Source: Ananas comosus
Taxonomy: Eukaryota > Streptophyta > Magnoliopsida > Poales > Bromeliaceae
DNA: 64,000 nt
Assembly (NCBI RefSeq): GCF_001540865.1
Contig: NC_033633.1
Span: forward strand, 3,108,105-3,172,104
Direction: 5' to 3'
Both the position numbers and the translations under genes were made by a program. Positions 1 to 11,944 of the stretch are shown here, piece after piece. The stretch's first letter is position 1, and each line of letters opens with the position of its first letter. A model generated the notes under the pieces. It did not search any database and was not told where the DNA came from. It was given only the letters and a program-made list of their open reading frames with translations.

Positions 1-90
1 ATTTTTAGCTAAGTTTATTTCTAAATGAAATAAACGAAACGGAACGGGTGGCATACTAACTATTTCTCTCTCAAAAGAAAAAGAGAAAAT
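1..90 (+). repeat. tRNA-derived SINE, 3' part, cut by window edge
   Basis: The start of the window matches the 3' half of the SINE seen complete at 32,581-32,740: the same 'agctaagtttatttctaaat' body, the 'gctac'-like block (here 'ggcatactaac') and the 'tctctctcaaaa' A-rich tail. The tRNA-like head lies outside the window. Confidence 0.75.
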
Positions 91-96
91 ATCCCC

Positions 97-334
97 ACCC
101 ATAGATGGGTGGGGGGTAAATGGTACACCCTGATAGGGGTGTAACACCGGCATTGCTCATGTTGAATACATATAGTTACCTACACATCATTTCCTGTTTT
201 TTTTTTAATAAAGAAATTTGTCCTTTTTAAGTATCTGTTGGAACAAAAAAGAGGTTAGGGCAAGCTATTTAGTCTAGCAAGTCACATTATTAAGACCTTT
301 TTTTTTCTAATTTTGATCAAGAAGTTTTAGTTAC

Positions 335-372
<38 letters not shown>

Positions 373-860
373 CAAATAATGGAGTAAACGTGACGAATTC
401 TATCATATAGGATTCTTCCAATATCTCAAATTGTTGTTGTAATAGATCAAATTGTCATATTTTTTTCGCAATGAACTAACAACATTTCTATACTCGTTAC
501 ACCGAAACAAAACTTAAACTACAAAACTAGCAAGCAAAGTTAGAAGTTTACCTTTTTGAATATATGGTAAAATTGCAACATCAGAACTTGATGGTCTATA
601 GAAATCTTTTTCAAGAAAACCAAAAGTGTTCTAAAAGATAGTTAACTAATATTTACCCACTAGTGATACTCAATTAACAAGCAAAAGAGATTGTGAAATA
701 GCAACAATTATTTTGCGATTACTAGGGTAATTTTCTAAAGAAGTCACCTTTTTTTTTATTATTATATCATATACCATCTACACTACTTGTAGTTTTGAAG
801 CACTTTCTATTTATAAGGAACAAACTATCCACATGTTTTTCCCCTTTTCTGTATTTTGTT
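97..860. other. AT-rich spacer
   Basis: No coding signal was recognised. It holds a (GA)n microsatellite at about 341-371 and several T-runs. Confidence 0.6.
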
Positions 861-873
861 TGTGAGATGTTTT

Positions 874-1051
874 GTTTTGTTTTTTATTTATTTATTTATT
901 TTTTTTTTTGAGAGAAAGGTAGCATACTACCTGCTTCGATTATTTCATTTAAAAATAAACTTAGCTAGAAATGCGAATCAACTAGGATTTGAGTTTGGAT
1001 CTCGGGTACTAACCACGAAGCTCTTTTGTCATTTGCGTTAAGAACGATCAG
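874..1051 (-). repeat. tRNA-derived SINE with target-site duplication
   Basis: Minus-strand copy of the SINE family. On the plus strand it reads T-rich tail, 'gagagaaaggtagcatacta', the 'aaataaacttagctagaaat' body and a tRNA-like head ending near 'gcgttaagaacgatc'. The 13-bp repeat tgtgagatgtttt at 861-873 and 1052-1064 is the likely target-site duplication. The 61-residue reading frame across it (856-1041) is a by-product of the element, not a gene. Confidence 0.85.
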
Positions 1052-1064
1052 TGTGAGATGTTTT

Positions 1065-1947
1065 TTTGAAACATGGTTATGTAGTCTTCTATTAGTATTT
1101 ATGTTTTATGGCCTTTTATTGACTTATAAATATTCAAATTAAATGGCATCATCAAACTCCCCATAAAAGTTTGAAATAATTAATTGTCATGCAATGTAGA
1201 TGAAAATGACATGAAGAATCTTTAAGCAACCCTATATATATTTTATAAATAGTTGCCATCTTAGACCCACCATTTATGTTTCCCCAACAAATGTTTTGTT
1301 TACTTCAAAATATCATGATTTGAGGATAAGACCATCTATCTATCTATCTATCACACACACACAACACCTTATCTATATCCATTTAGAATTTGTAATAAAT
1401 AATTATCATAATAATAATGTTTCCACTATTGGCTCTTGACCCCACTGAATTTGGAGAGGTACAATTCATAGATAGGCAGCTTGTAGCTTTCAAAAACAAT
1501 GTTGGGGGTTGCAACAAAAGGTTCCTTATTATTAGGAATAATGTTTCTTTTAGTAAAAATTGTATTGCTCATCTTTATACTTTTAATTTAAGCACTTCAG
1601 TTTATAAATTTTTACATATGTTGCAGTTTTTTAATTGTTATTCGTAAAACGCAGCGGAAGTATTCGCTCGTATCTTTTAGCGAAAGCAACTTACGTAAGA
1701 ACATAATGAGTCCGGATCGTAGAAATTGATTCACGTGTTTTCGGATTGTTCACGAAGGTTTTCTATCGCTCCAAACTTGCGGTGGATCGAACTACAAACG
1801 AGCACGATCTCTAATCCACCGTTCAAAATCTTCTAAAATAATAGGTTAATAGAGGATGTGGTTTCTATCTTTCTCTCTTGATTTTTTTGTTGCATTTCTT
1901 ATTTTATCTTATGTGAGATTACCCGTATATTTATCGGTTTATAATTA
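1065..1947. other. Spacer with possible LTR-element remnant
   Basis: Mostly AT-rich, with a short (atct)n and (ac)n run near 1,333-1,362. At 1,648-1,860 base composition becomes more even, beginning 'aaacgcagcggaagtattcg', a string of the kind seen in plant Copia-type LTR elements; no ends or reading frame are visible. A 76-codon frame at 1,417-1,647 has no recognisable similarity. Confidence 0.3.
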
Positions 1948-2113
1948 TTTTTTTTAGAGATATGTAGCATGCTACTCGCTTCATTTATTTTATTTAGAAA
2001 TTTAGAAATAAACTTAGCTGGAAATGTGAATCAACTAGGATTCTAAATTGAGACCTCGGGTACCAACTACCAAGTCCTTTGCCACTTGCGTTAGGGATCG
2101 CTGGTAAATTGGT
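1948..2113 (-). repeat. tRNA-derived SINE, degenerate
   Basis: Minus-strand copy of the same SINE, with 'gatatgtagcatgctactcg', the 'aaataaacttagctggaaat' body and the 'ctcgggtaccaac' tRNA-like part. Flanks 'ggtttataattatt' and 'ggttcatagttgtt' look like an eroded target duplication, suggesting an older insertion. Confidence 0.75.
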
Positions 2114-2613
2114 TCATAGTTGTTATCATAATATGGTTAGAATTTATCTTTAATTAGTTTTTCAATTTTAAAAAAAAATTAATCAAAGTCCAATTAGATA
2201 ATATAATAATCGTCGGATCGAGCCCAATTATAGGCCCACCCGATTCGATTTAACCGAATGCCAATATTATCCTTAATCTTTCTTATGAAATAACTATTTT
2301 TACTCCATCTGTAAAATAATTTATTTATTTCTCCTATGTCAGCAGTTTTTATCGGTCATTCTTGTAGCGTGAAGAAACTACTGAAGGCACAGTTTGGATA
2401 TCGGAATAAATTATCATTATTATATTTGGAACGAAAACCTCTGATATAATTCGAACCGAAGATTCTGATTTTTTATTTCTTAAAAGGTCTTGCAATTTAT
2501 GATTTGTTACGGTAACATATTTTATTTTACTATGACAAGAAAAAACTTGATAGTGAAATATGATTTTTATTAGCTCAGCGTTTAATCACACTCCGCATCT
2601 ATCAAATATTATA
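2114..2613. other. AT-rich spacer, nothing recognised
   Basis: No open frame of note, no repeat shared with the rest of the window and no RNA gene seen. Confidence 0.5.
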
Positions 2614-2630
2614 AACATTCCAGATATGTT

Positions 2631-2792
2631 TTTTTTTTTTTTTTTTTTGAGAGAGATAGGTAGCACGCTACCCGCTTCGTTTATTTTATTTAGAAATAAA
2701 TTTAGCTAGAAATGTGAATCAATTAGGATTCGAACTTGGGTCTCGGGTACCAGCCATCAAAGCCTTTGCCACTTGCTCTAGGAACGGTCGGT
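2631..2792 (-). repeat. tRNA-derived SINE with perfect 17-bp target duplication
   Basis: Complete minus-strand copy. On the plus strand: a T-run (the A tail), the 'gtagcacgctacccgcttcg' block, the body, the B-box complement 'ggattcgaactt', and the head ending 'gctctaggaacggtcggt'. The exact 17-bp repeat aacattccagatatgtt lies at 2,614-2,630 and 2,793-2,809, so this is a fairly recent insertion and fixes the element ends. Confidence 0.93.
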
Positions 2793-3092
2793 AACATTCC
2801 AGATATGTTAAAAAGATATATATATACTAATTAAATAAGATGGTCATACATTTTAAATAAAATCACAGCGATGAACTGGTTAAAAAGTGGGGGACAACAT
2901 TCATTAGCATCACATCCAAAATTTGACCCACACTTATTTTGGTTTAATTCTAGCTCGATCCATATGATGCTACAGATACAAAGTACTGGGGCCAAATTAC
3001 CCTAATTTATTTCCACAGTGGGTGTGGGTGTTACGATGGAGTAAATATAATATATGTCACAGTTTTCACCGCCATCGGCTATACTCATACAA

Positions 3093-3606
3093 TGACACGA
3101 TCAGCTAACAACAATAATTCGTTGGACATAAACCAGCCAAAAAAATATATTTACGCCCAGTTATTATTACTAGCGTGTAGATTTCATATAAACTGATCGG
3201 AATCAATATCCCATCCGATTTAGGATTATTCGGGGCGTTACAAACTCTCCTTGTTTATATCCAACGTTCTCGTTGGGTCCAAATCAGATCATAGACAGAC
3301 AGACCGGGACCAAAATTATCAGACGATGCGAGATTCTAGAGAGGACGTCGGGTTCAAATCAGATCAGAGATAGATAGACTAGGACCAGAATTATCAGACC
3401 CGCATAGTACTTAGCTCTCACACTTCCGGCTGGTATTCGGCTCTGATGCCAAATGCAACGATCCGACCAGCTAGGAACAATAACTTGTTGGGCCCAAACT
3501 ACCGGCTCAAAATACTTAAACTCAGTTATTATTATTAACGTGTAGATCTCATATAAATTAATCGGAATCAACATCCCATCCGATGTGGACTATTGGAGGC
3601 GTTACA
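3093..3606 (-). mobile_element. TRIM (mini LTR retrotransposon), copy 1
   Basis: Two direct terminal repeats of about 150 bp (3,093-3,242 and 3,454-3,606) flank about 210 bp. On the minus strand each repeat runs TG...CA ('tgtaacgcc' to 'cgttgca'). Directly inside the upstream repeat is 'tttggcatcagagcc', close to the primer binding site complementary to initiator methionine tRNA (TGGTATCAGAGC), and just before the downstream repeat is the purine-rich 'aaggagagtt', a polypurine tract. There is no coding capacity, as in terminal-repeat retrotransposons in miniature. A 71-codon frame at 3,359-3,574 is a product of the repeat. No convincing 5-bp target duplication was found. Confidence 0.8.
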
Positions 3607-3612
3607 GATACA

Positions 3613-3735
3613 ATGTTACCCCTTTCGTTATTTTATTTAAAAATAAACTTAATTAGAAACATGAATCAATAGGAATTCGAATTTAGGATACCAAAACTAA
3701 ATTTTTTATCAGTTGTACTAGAAACAATCGGTACA
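3613..3735 (-). repeat. SINE remnant, degenerate
   Basis: Eroded minus-strand copy: 'gttacccctttcgttatttt', 'aaaataaacttaattagaaa', 'ggaattcgaattta', ending 'ctagaaacaatcggtaca'. It abuts the TRIM just upstream. Confidence 0.6.
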
Positions 3736-3739
3736 TAAA

Positions 3740-4138
3740 TCAAAATTCAGAGAGTAAAATATACAAGTAAAAAAAGTACGTAGATAGAACAGAGTCGAGT
3801 CAGAGAATCGAGATAGTACAGGAGTTGGCCATACTTTTTACGCTTCTTATTGTTTACGGCTTTGACAATGTACACACATAAATAAATATAGATGTAATTA
3901 ATCCTAGTTTTTTTTTTTTTTTTTTAAATTTTAAAGAAGCGTCGTACTATACCGACATGGATCCAACCACTATACAGATCAGCAAAATAGGATCAGGACC
4001 ACCAAATTGTTTGCACATGTTTTGATCCCTCCTTTTATTTATTACCACTCGTTTGGTATGAATCACTGGTCCAATCACCATTAGAGCTCGGTTGTTTTTA
4101 TTCCAATGGTTAATTTAAAAAACGTGCGAATCTAATAA

Positions 4139-4193
<55 letters not shown>

Positions 4194-6560
4194 AGTAATT
4201 CGATGTAGGATTTACTTTTGGATGTTGTGTGGTTAAGTTCAAAATGTTTGGCTTAATTAATTTTGGTCCACAAATTATGAGTACGATGGACTTTAGTTCG
4301 CCGTAATTTTTGGTCCGTATTTTTTAAACTTTTATAATTAAATTATTTTCTTTTTCTTGTTTTAACTAGATGTTGATTGTGCGCCCCAATTTTGAGGAGG
4401 TTATCTATTTTAGAAGTACTCTAGATATAGCATGCTTAAATTTTTTAACCTTTTGAGTATAGTTATCGTCTAAAATACTATAGCCGGATTAACTCTTTAG
4501 GCCCTGATGTTCTCGTTGGATTTAAATATACTCACCATCATCAAGCGAGGCGACTTAAACACAAGAAGCAAGCGATGTGAGACTTGGCTCGCTAGTTTTA
4601 GCTGGTCTCCTAGGGAGCTGCGCTCCACCCACAACTGTCGTCAACTGGAGAGCGACGCTCAACATGCACGTTGTATGACTTTAGCTGAGCTGAGACTTAT
4701 TTCACATTTCCGACCAGTGATTGGCTCAGATACTACTAGAACGTTTTATTTTCCAAGAGGTCATCCATCGTAAAATTACTAACTCTAGAAAGCTTAACTC
4801 TCTTAATCTTTTTGGTCTAACTACCATTCACAATATTATAGTCGGATTAAAAAATTTAATCCTATTATATCTCATATATAGGACTGTTTTAAATCCTAAG
4901 AGTGTCACATTGATGAATTAGTTACTTATGTGTAAATGATGTATCTACATTAGTAATTTATCAATATTTGATTAAAATAATTTGGAAAGTATGAGCAAAA
5001 AATTATAATGAATTAAACTTGCAAAATTAGGGTGTCACACTTCTCATAGTTTGAGGATAAAAAGCGTAATTTATCTTCTACCTTCTTTTTTTTTTTTCTT
5101 TTTTTTTTTTTTGCTTTTAACCTATATTTGGTGTGTTTGATTTGTATAGTTTGTGAATTGAACTAAATGTTATATTCTTTTAATCAACAATCTATTAGGA
5201 GCGTTATTTGCTCTGACACCAATTACTGAAATCAGTATTTGTGCTGATACCAATTATAATCCAAAATCTAAAATATGAAAATAGAATAATATGAAGAGGA
5301 AACAATAGAGGAAGAAGAACTAAACTACAAGTATTTTTATTAATCAAACCCATCTAATTACACCCTCAGGGGCATTTTAAATCCTATTTTAATTACACTT
5401 CAACTCTAAATAAACGCAAATCCAATTAAACCAACTTCAATATATAAAAAATTGGTCTAATCTAAATTATGGATAAATTTTATCTTTTATAAAATTTTGA
5501 GTTAAACTCTAATTAAGTTTGAATTATGATTTCCAACATGACCATCAATGTGTTGGTGCTTAATTTGTTTTTGTTTGTAAGCTTGATGCCACTTCAACAT
5601 AGTACTTAGTGGAGCTTTAAGATTTGTGTTCTTTTGATCTTTTTCCAGATTCTTTGAGCCCTCCCCACCTTCATATATATCTTATAACTGGATCCATGAA
5701 ATTAAAGGTAAAAGCATATGTCTAAGCCTAAGATGCTTCATTAAAAAAAAGCAATATATATAGCTCTACTGCTATGGCACCAAAAACAATTATTTTGGGT
5801 AAATTGCACACCTAGTACTAGTCCCTAAACTTAAAGTTTAGTTTGGTTTAAAAATTTTTAACTTTGTTCTTTATTGACAATTGTTTGTGAAAAAATGATT
5901 ATAACATGTACTTTGCGACATCTACGTATACATTTGTGCAGCATTTTCTCCGTCTAAAATTTGAATATTTGAATCATTTAACCATGAGATGGATAAAAAA
6001 TCGACAAATTTGTGGTGGTGGACGAACATAAAAATATATTAGGTGTATACAACGATAAGAATTAAAGTGAAACACCTTTCACAGTTTGTGATTTTCAACA
6101 TTTAACTGAAAAAAAAAATTGAGATCCAAAACGATACTTAACGAGAAGGTTGATGAGGGGCTAGTAATTCAATTCAACTATAAATATATTAGTCTCATAA
6201 ATATTAATTCTGATTTCTCTTTTCTCGTCTTATCTTTTTTTTTTTATCTCCATATGCCGAAAACTTTATCATGTGACGATCACGTGAATGATGTGGTATC
6301 CCAAACCAATTACATCTGGCTTTAGAGTTTATTCACCGCGTGCGTCGTGATTTTTTAAAACATAATTTTGATTAAAAATAATAGTTAAAAAAGGAAAAGA
6401 AAACATCCATAATTTGGCTCAATCAAATCATCCTTAATTGCACCATTTATTCTTGTGGTGGTCCTCAAACCAACAGAAATGCATCTGTGCTTGGGGAGCA
6501 TGTGAAGCTACAATGGGTGGTAGTAATTGTACAAATCCCTCTCTCTCTCTCTCTCTCTAG

Positions 6561-6605
<45 letters not shown>

Positions 6606-7736
6606 TTTTTTTTTTTTTTTTTTTTAGTTGAGCAAATCACATGAGAGAATGGAGATTGGCTCAAATATTGAGGAGGAGGCATTTTCAGAGTACAGCTTAT
6701 TTTATTATTTTTTGGTGTGGGTTTCATGTGATGGTTCCCATGCTTTTAAAGGCATAAATTAAATTCCTAATGATAGGGATTACAATTTTGGGGAGGAAGG
6801 GGAATTAATTCTTTCTTTTTTAAAAAAAAAATTAAAAAAGAGATGAAAAGTTCATTTAGTTGTTATATATCTATCTTAAATTAAGTCCATATTTTTTAAA
6901 AATAACTTATTGTTAATAAGCAAGAGGGGAAGATCTTTTTTGTACATCGTAATAGTGTTAAATACCGATGTATCATTCCAAAGTTTTAGAAATAAATTAT
7001 ATATTCTTCTAAATTTTAAATGAATATGTATATCAATATAAACTTGTAATACTTTATGAAAATATTCTTAAAATTATAAATTTTATTTTCTATTTCTTCA
7101 TTTTAGCTTCCAATCTGATTCATTAAAGAAAATGACATAAATCGAGAGGAGTATCTCCTACCAAATTATATTTTTTGTTTCTTTATGTTTAATTCCAAAT
7201 TACTCTAGATCGAGAAAAGAATCTTCTGTGGTAACGTAGCTTAATTCTTCGTTATAATAGAAGTTATGATCATGCAACAAATGCTAAATCTATAAGAAAG
7301 CAATCGACTTATTCGAAAAGAAAATAAAACTTATTTAGTAGGTGAAAAAACTAAATCTATAAGAAACTAATTGACTTATTTGAAAAGAAAATAAAACTTA
7401 TTTAGTAGGTGAAAAAAAAAAAAAAGAGAGAGAGAGAAGAGGGGAAACTAAAGAAAATAAAATAAAAATTGACAAAAATTTAGTTGGAAGGGTGTTTTCA
7501 TAATGTATTACAAGTTTAGAGAGAGACGCAGATTAATTTAAACTATGGAGGAATATAAAATTATTTTTAAACTTCAGAAGAATACGCTAGTATTTAATCC
7601 TTTGTAATAAGTACCACAAATAAAAGTAATAAATTTAATCAAACGTTTCCATCGTGTTAAAAGAAAAAAAAAATTGAGTTTAAAGTTTTTTCAAATATTA
7701 TTTTAAATTAAATTTATCATAGGAGATGAAAAGACC
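3740..7736. other. Gene-free spacer with simple repeats and LTR-like scraps
   Basis: Holds (AT)n at 4,140-4,190, T-runs near 3,909 and 5,083-5,112, and (CT)n at 6,540-6,602. An imperfect direct repeat of about 75 bp ending 'actatagccggattaa' (near 4,488) and 'attatagtcggattaa' (near 4,840) brackets a GC-richer block at 4,500-4,760 and may be an eroded mini LTR element. At 5,207-5,260 'gctctgacaccaat' and 'gctgataccaattataatcc' look like complements of tRNA-Met primer binding sites, hinting at another decayed minus-strand LTR element. No gene was recognised. Confidence 0.4.
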
Positions 7737-8206
7737 CACTAGCAATAATAATTCATCGAGTTCAAACTATCGGCCCAAAATACTTAAGCCCAATTATTAT
7801 TAATAGGGTGCGAGACCTCATATATTTTAATCAGAATTATTTTATCATCCGATGTGGGACTATTAAGCCGTTACAAACTCTTCCCATTTAGACTCTGACG
7901 TCGTCGTCAGGTCCAAATCCAGATCACAGACATACAGATTAGAATTACTATGACTGCTACCGGTTCAAGAGGTGGCTCCCACCAAATCCGTTAGTGTAGC
8001 ACTTTGCCTCATTTAGCACTTAGCTCTCACACTTTCAGCTGGTATTGTTTCTGATACCAATTGTAACAATCCGACCCGCTAGAAATAATAACTCGTTGAG
8101 CCTAAACCACCCGCCCAAAATGCTTAAGCTAGTTAGTATTACTAGGTTGTGAGACTTTAATCAGAATCATTTTTTCATCCGATATAAGGACTATTGGGGA
8201 GTTACA
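7737..8206 (-). mobile_element. TRIM (mini LTR retrotransposon), copy 2
   Basis: Second copy of the family at 3,093-3,606, diverged from it. Terminal repeats lie at 7,737-7,875 and 8,062-8,206 and share 'cccaaaatacttaagccc'- and 'tttcatccgatataaggact'-like blocks. On the minus strand the upstream repeat ends 'ggattgttaca' and is followed at once by 'attggtatcagaaac', a good match to the initiator-Met primer binding site. Internal part about 185 bp, non-coding. Confidence 0.8.
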
Positions 8207-10001
8207 TTTATAATAACGATGATGCATCAATATTTAGTCAACTGTTCGAATTCGGAGCGTTGACCAAACCTAATTTAGTTTTAGTTTGGTCTCAAAGAGT
8301 AATGCTATAGAGCCCTAATTCACAAAGCCATTTGATTAGGAGCTCATAAATTGGCTTTTGGAGGTGCACTTAAATCTAATATTCCGAATTCGGAGCAATT
8401 TTCATATCAAAATCTTTGGCATAACTTTGCAGCTCCTTTTCAAAATTTTCACTACATGCATAAAATGTTGCCACCAATTCAAATACACTTGAAATTTATT
8501 TCCTTTGCGTTGATACGTATAGCTTGATAATTAAGTACTCTGTAATATGACCCTCTAAACGGGTCGGGCCGGTCAATTGGGCTAATGGGCCATCGATCCG
8601 TTACTGTTGTTATTGAAGTGGATTGGATCAAGTGGGTCTTGTTTAAACCCTAACTTGGCTTGATCCAAATTACTATTTGCAAAATATAATCCCGCATTAT
8701 GTTAAGCGTATTCAACAATATGGAGCGGGAAAATTTTTCACATTTGATTTGCGAAAATCTTAGCATGTTTGATTCAAAATCATTAAATAACTTTTTAGAA
8801 AGATGGCATGTATGAATCAATGTCAATGTGTTATAGAGATAAAGAATTTAGATAAGATCTTTGGGTCGAAATATGCTAGACGCTGTCCTAAAAATAAGAT
8901 TGTAGCCGACGATCACTTGTAGCGATACAGCAACCACGAGCCATTTTATCGGCATGTCTCCAAGATAGCACAATGTGAACCGGAAAATTGAGCTCTCAAA
9001 GATGCAGCAAATGGAGCAAAGTTCAGAAGAATAGTAAAGCTCAGTAAGGAGCCACAGCAGGCAGCCAATAAGGGCCAAGATGTCAAAGGCTAGTTGATCA
9101 CAGATATAGCCATTCTTAGGTTAAGTTAAAATGTAATAAACCCCTCAATAGAGAAGTAAAATTCAGTGAAGGATAGTGTAAAGCTCAGAAAAGTATTCTG
9201 AAGAAAGTAATTCACATCCCTACTGTCCTTTATCCCTACAACTGATGAGTTTTCATCTAGAATTAAAATTAATCGTGTGCACTGTGCAGCAGATGATGCA
9301 AAAGCTTTCAGACAAAACCAATTTGATTTTGGACCACCGAAAGGCCCGTAGGCCAAAATAAAAGTTTTAGATTATATTTAAATAAATAATAATAGCATCA
9401 AAACAAACAGCGAGAAATTGAGTCGAGGATCACTTCACCCTCAATATCTTTTTTGATATTAATATTTAGCAAAGAACTTTCACTTTTAAAGCCATAGACT
9501 TTTCTGTTGAACTAGCAATAGTGAATAAGTGATTTTCTCGGAAAACTTGGCTCTCTTGACCAAAATTACAACTCAACTTAATTGATCTTAAGTTACGCTC
9601 GAATAAACACGCTTTCATCAAAAATTAACATTCAAATATCTAATGCCAAGGTGTAAAAAATTAACATTCATAATATGCTTAGCATAAATACTCGGATTGT
9701 TTTGAAAAACAAACATTTTATTCCAAGTAAAACTCATTGGAACATCAATATGCAATTCATGTTTATATATATATATATATATATATCCCCTAAAGCTGTT
9801 ACATGCAAATAATTGTATAATCATTGTTTTTTTTTATTTTTTTAAATGTACATGCTCAACGACTATTATAATTTGTCCAATAGATTCGATAGAACCGCCC
9901 AAAAATGATGATGATGTACATAATAACAATGATAATAATAATATTAATTAGCGCCCGTTAACGGCGAGGCAACGGAGTCCGCAATAGAAGAAAAACGGCC
10001 G
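8207..10001. other. Spacer downstream of the NHL gene
   Basis: At 8,850-9,360 the composition is less AT-rich and two adjacent minus-strand frames exist (8,848-9,078, strongly hydrophobic; 9,126-9,356). I recognise neither; they may be a decayed gene or transposon fragment. (AT)n at about 9,764-9,786 and (atg/ata)n near 9,905-9,950 are simple repeats. The last stretch is presumably the 3' UTR of the minus-strand NHL gene. Confidence 0.35.
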
Positions 10002-10801
10002 TCAAAGCCGCAGTTTAACGTGGCACGCCTGGGAAATGATCGTCGCGTTCGCCGTTAACTCGTCGACCGTCACGTCGCACCGCACCTTAACGGTCCACGT
10101 CCACGTCGTAACGGCGCCGACCTTGGCCCGGACGGGCAGCCGCGCGTCGACCGTCAGCGGCACCGCGCCGTTACGCTGCGCCGTCACCATCGACGCGCGC
10201 GTCGAGGGCGAGAGGCGGATCCCGGATCCCGCCAACGGCGTCACGAACTCCGTCACGTTGTCGCGGCCCTGGAAGAACGCGGGCCAGGCGCCGTTGGCGA
10301 GGGCGACGGCGCCGTAGGAGGCGGCGACGGAGCCCCCGGGGAGGTAGCGGAGCCCGATCTTCGAGTTAGGGTTCCGGGCGCGAATGGCGGCGGCGAGATC
10401 GGGGGAGATCGGGGAGGAGGAGGAGGAGGAGGAGGGGGCGAGGCCGTTGATGGCGAGGGAGGCGAGGGAGAAGGAGGGGAGCTTGGGGCGGAGGGCGAAG
10501 TAGAGGGCGGCAGCGGCGGCGGCGAGGGCGAGGGCGAGGGCGGCGGCGGCGGCGAGGAGGANCGGGTGTAGGCGGCGAGCTTGGAGGCGTTCTCCGGCGG
10601 GGGGACGCGGAAGACCTGGTCCTTGGGGATCTGGATGAGGTACGTCCCCGGCGGGGGCTTCGGCTTCTCCGCGAAGCTTGGGAGGTACTCGGCCCGATCC
10701 GTCTCCGTCTCCGTCTCCGGCTCCGGCTCCCGCTCCGGCTCCGGCTTCGGCTTCTCGGGGAAGCTGTTGAGGTGGTCGTCGGGGTGGACGCGATCCGCCA
10801 T
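10002..10801 (-). CDS. LEA_2 / NDR1-HIN1-like (NHL) membrane protein, frame broken at an N
   Basis: Single-exon gene of about 266 residues. It starts [20 protein letters not shown], followed by a long Pro/Glu/Thr-rich cytosolic tail. After KLAAYTR comes an Ala/Leu membrane helix (about residues 81-100), then '[20 protein letters not shown]', typical of the start of a LEA_2 domain, a Ser run, and the domain body ([16 protein letters not shown] ... [20 protein letters not shown]) to the stop. NHL proteins sit in the plasma membrane or ER with the LEA_2 domain outside and are linked to defence and stress responses. The two halves lie in frames offset by one base. The shift falls at codon 80, where the sequence has an N (10,562), and one missing base there rejoins the frames, so an assembly error is more likely than a pseudogene. 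The exact helix sequence at the junction is uncertain. Confidence 0.85.
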
Positions 10802-10921
10802 GGACGGGATCGATCGAAGGTGCGATTCTTAATTTCTCCTTATTCTTATACTTAAAATTTTTGAGGTTATTCGTGGTGGATGATAATAATCTAAATAGAT
10901 GGGATTTTGAGGTTTTAGAAG

Positions 10922-10932
10922 GGATATATATA
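10922..10932 (-). promoter_or_regulatory. Likely TATA box of the NHL gene
   Basis: On the minus strand 'attatatatatccc' lies about 120 bp upstream of the ATG at 10,801. That spacing would give a leader of roughly 90 bp, normal for a plant gene. Inferred from sequence and position only. Confidence 0.45.
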
Positions 10933-10939
10933 ATACAAA

Positions 10940-11299
10940 AGGGAACGGGGAAGAGAGCGCGTTTAAGGAGTAGTAGTTGTTCGCCTGGAGAGTATAGTAG
11001 GAATGGAGAGAAACGGTCATATTCTGCTTCGAATTTAATTATTATTTATTATTTATTTATTTATTATTAGATTTAAACAGTGGTATCGCGGACGCTTCGA
11101 AAACGACACGCGAAACACATTCAGACAATGATCGAGCAATTAATTCCCTTTCGCAAAAGAAATTTTTGAAAATTGGGTGTAAACCATTTTCTTTTTTTCT
11201 TTTTTTCTTTTTTTTCTCAAAAAAAAAACCAATATAAATAAAAAGTTAATAAAACTAATGTATTTTACGATGATAAATCATCGTATAATTTATTAAAAA
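10940..11299. other. Upstream region of the NHL gene
   Basis: AT-rich with a moderately GC-rich first 150 bp, presumably the promoter. Runs of 'tttttctttttttc' at 11,190-11,220. No other feature seen. Confidence 0.4.
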
Positions 11300-11661
11300 A
11301 AAATATACTTCAAATATCATTCATATAATTTTATACTTTTTTACTTAAGTAATCTGTATATAGTTTAAAGTATATCAATTTAGTACTCTATGGTTTTCTT
11401 TTATATTTTCATCAGCTTCTCCGTTAATATTTTATTAAACTATATACAAAAACTTTAGATACCTCATCTAAATTTATCGAATATTCACTTTAGTATTCTT
11501 TTCTTTTAACTTTGTCATTTATTTAACGAAAAAAAATTAATGAAGGCAATAATAAAAAGAGAAAAATAAAATTACAGGGTATTAAATTAATAAACATTAC
11601 ACCATATGGTACTAGAATAAAAAAAGTGCAAAACCATAGGAATGGTATTTAAAATTTTCCC
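11300..11661. mobile_element. Degenerate MITE of the GGGAAAACTTCAAA family
   Basis: Left part 'atacttcaaatatcattc' and right part 'ggtatttaaaattttccct' are inverted and match the ends of the elements at 21,122, 21,994 and 23,488. Inside are 'gtatatagtttaaagtatat' and 'caaaaccataggaatggta', diverged forms of the family's internal repeats. No target duplication is visible. Confidence 0.5.
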
Positions 11662-11944
11662 TCTAAAAAGTTATATTTAACTATTTTATAATTTAGCGCG
11701 ATTTTACTTTTTCATTTCATAGTTCAAAAAATTATAGTTAACTGCTATGTGGTTTTATTTTATTATTAGTAAAGCTTGTAGTTAAATAGGATATTTCTTT
11801 GTAGTTTTCTAAAAAAATTTACTTTGCTATATATTATCCTATTTGCCTATTGATTTTTTCAGTAAAATAAAAAATAAAGTTATATGATAGTTAAATACAA
11901 ACTTTTGAACCCTCAGTTAGAAAAGTGAAAATATTATTTGTACA

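Noticed and set aside
10253..10801. 182-codon minus frame ending in a Pro/Ser-rich tract
   Set aside because: After codon 79 it is the wrong frame of the NHL gene; the Ala/Leu helix and LEA_2 domain lie in the neighbouring frame.
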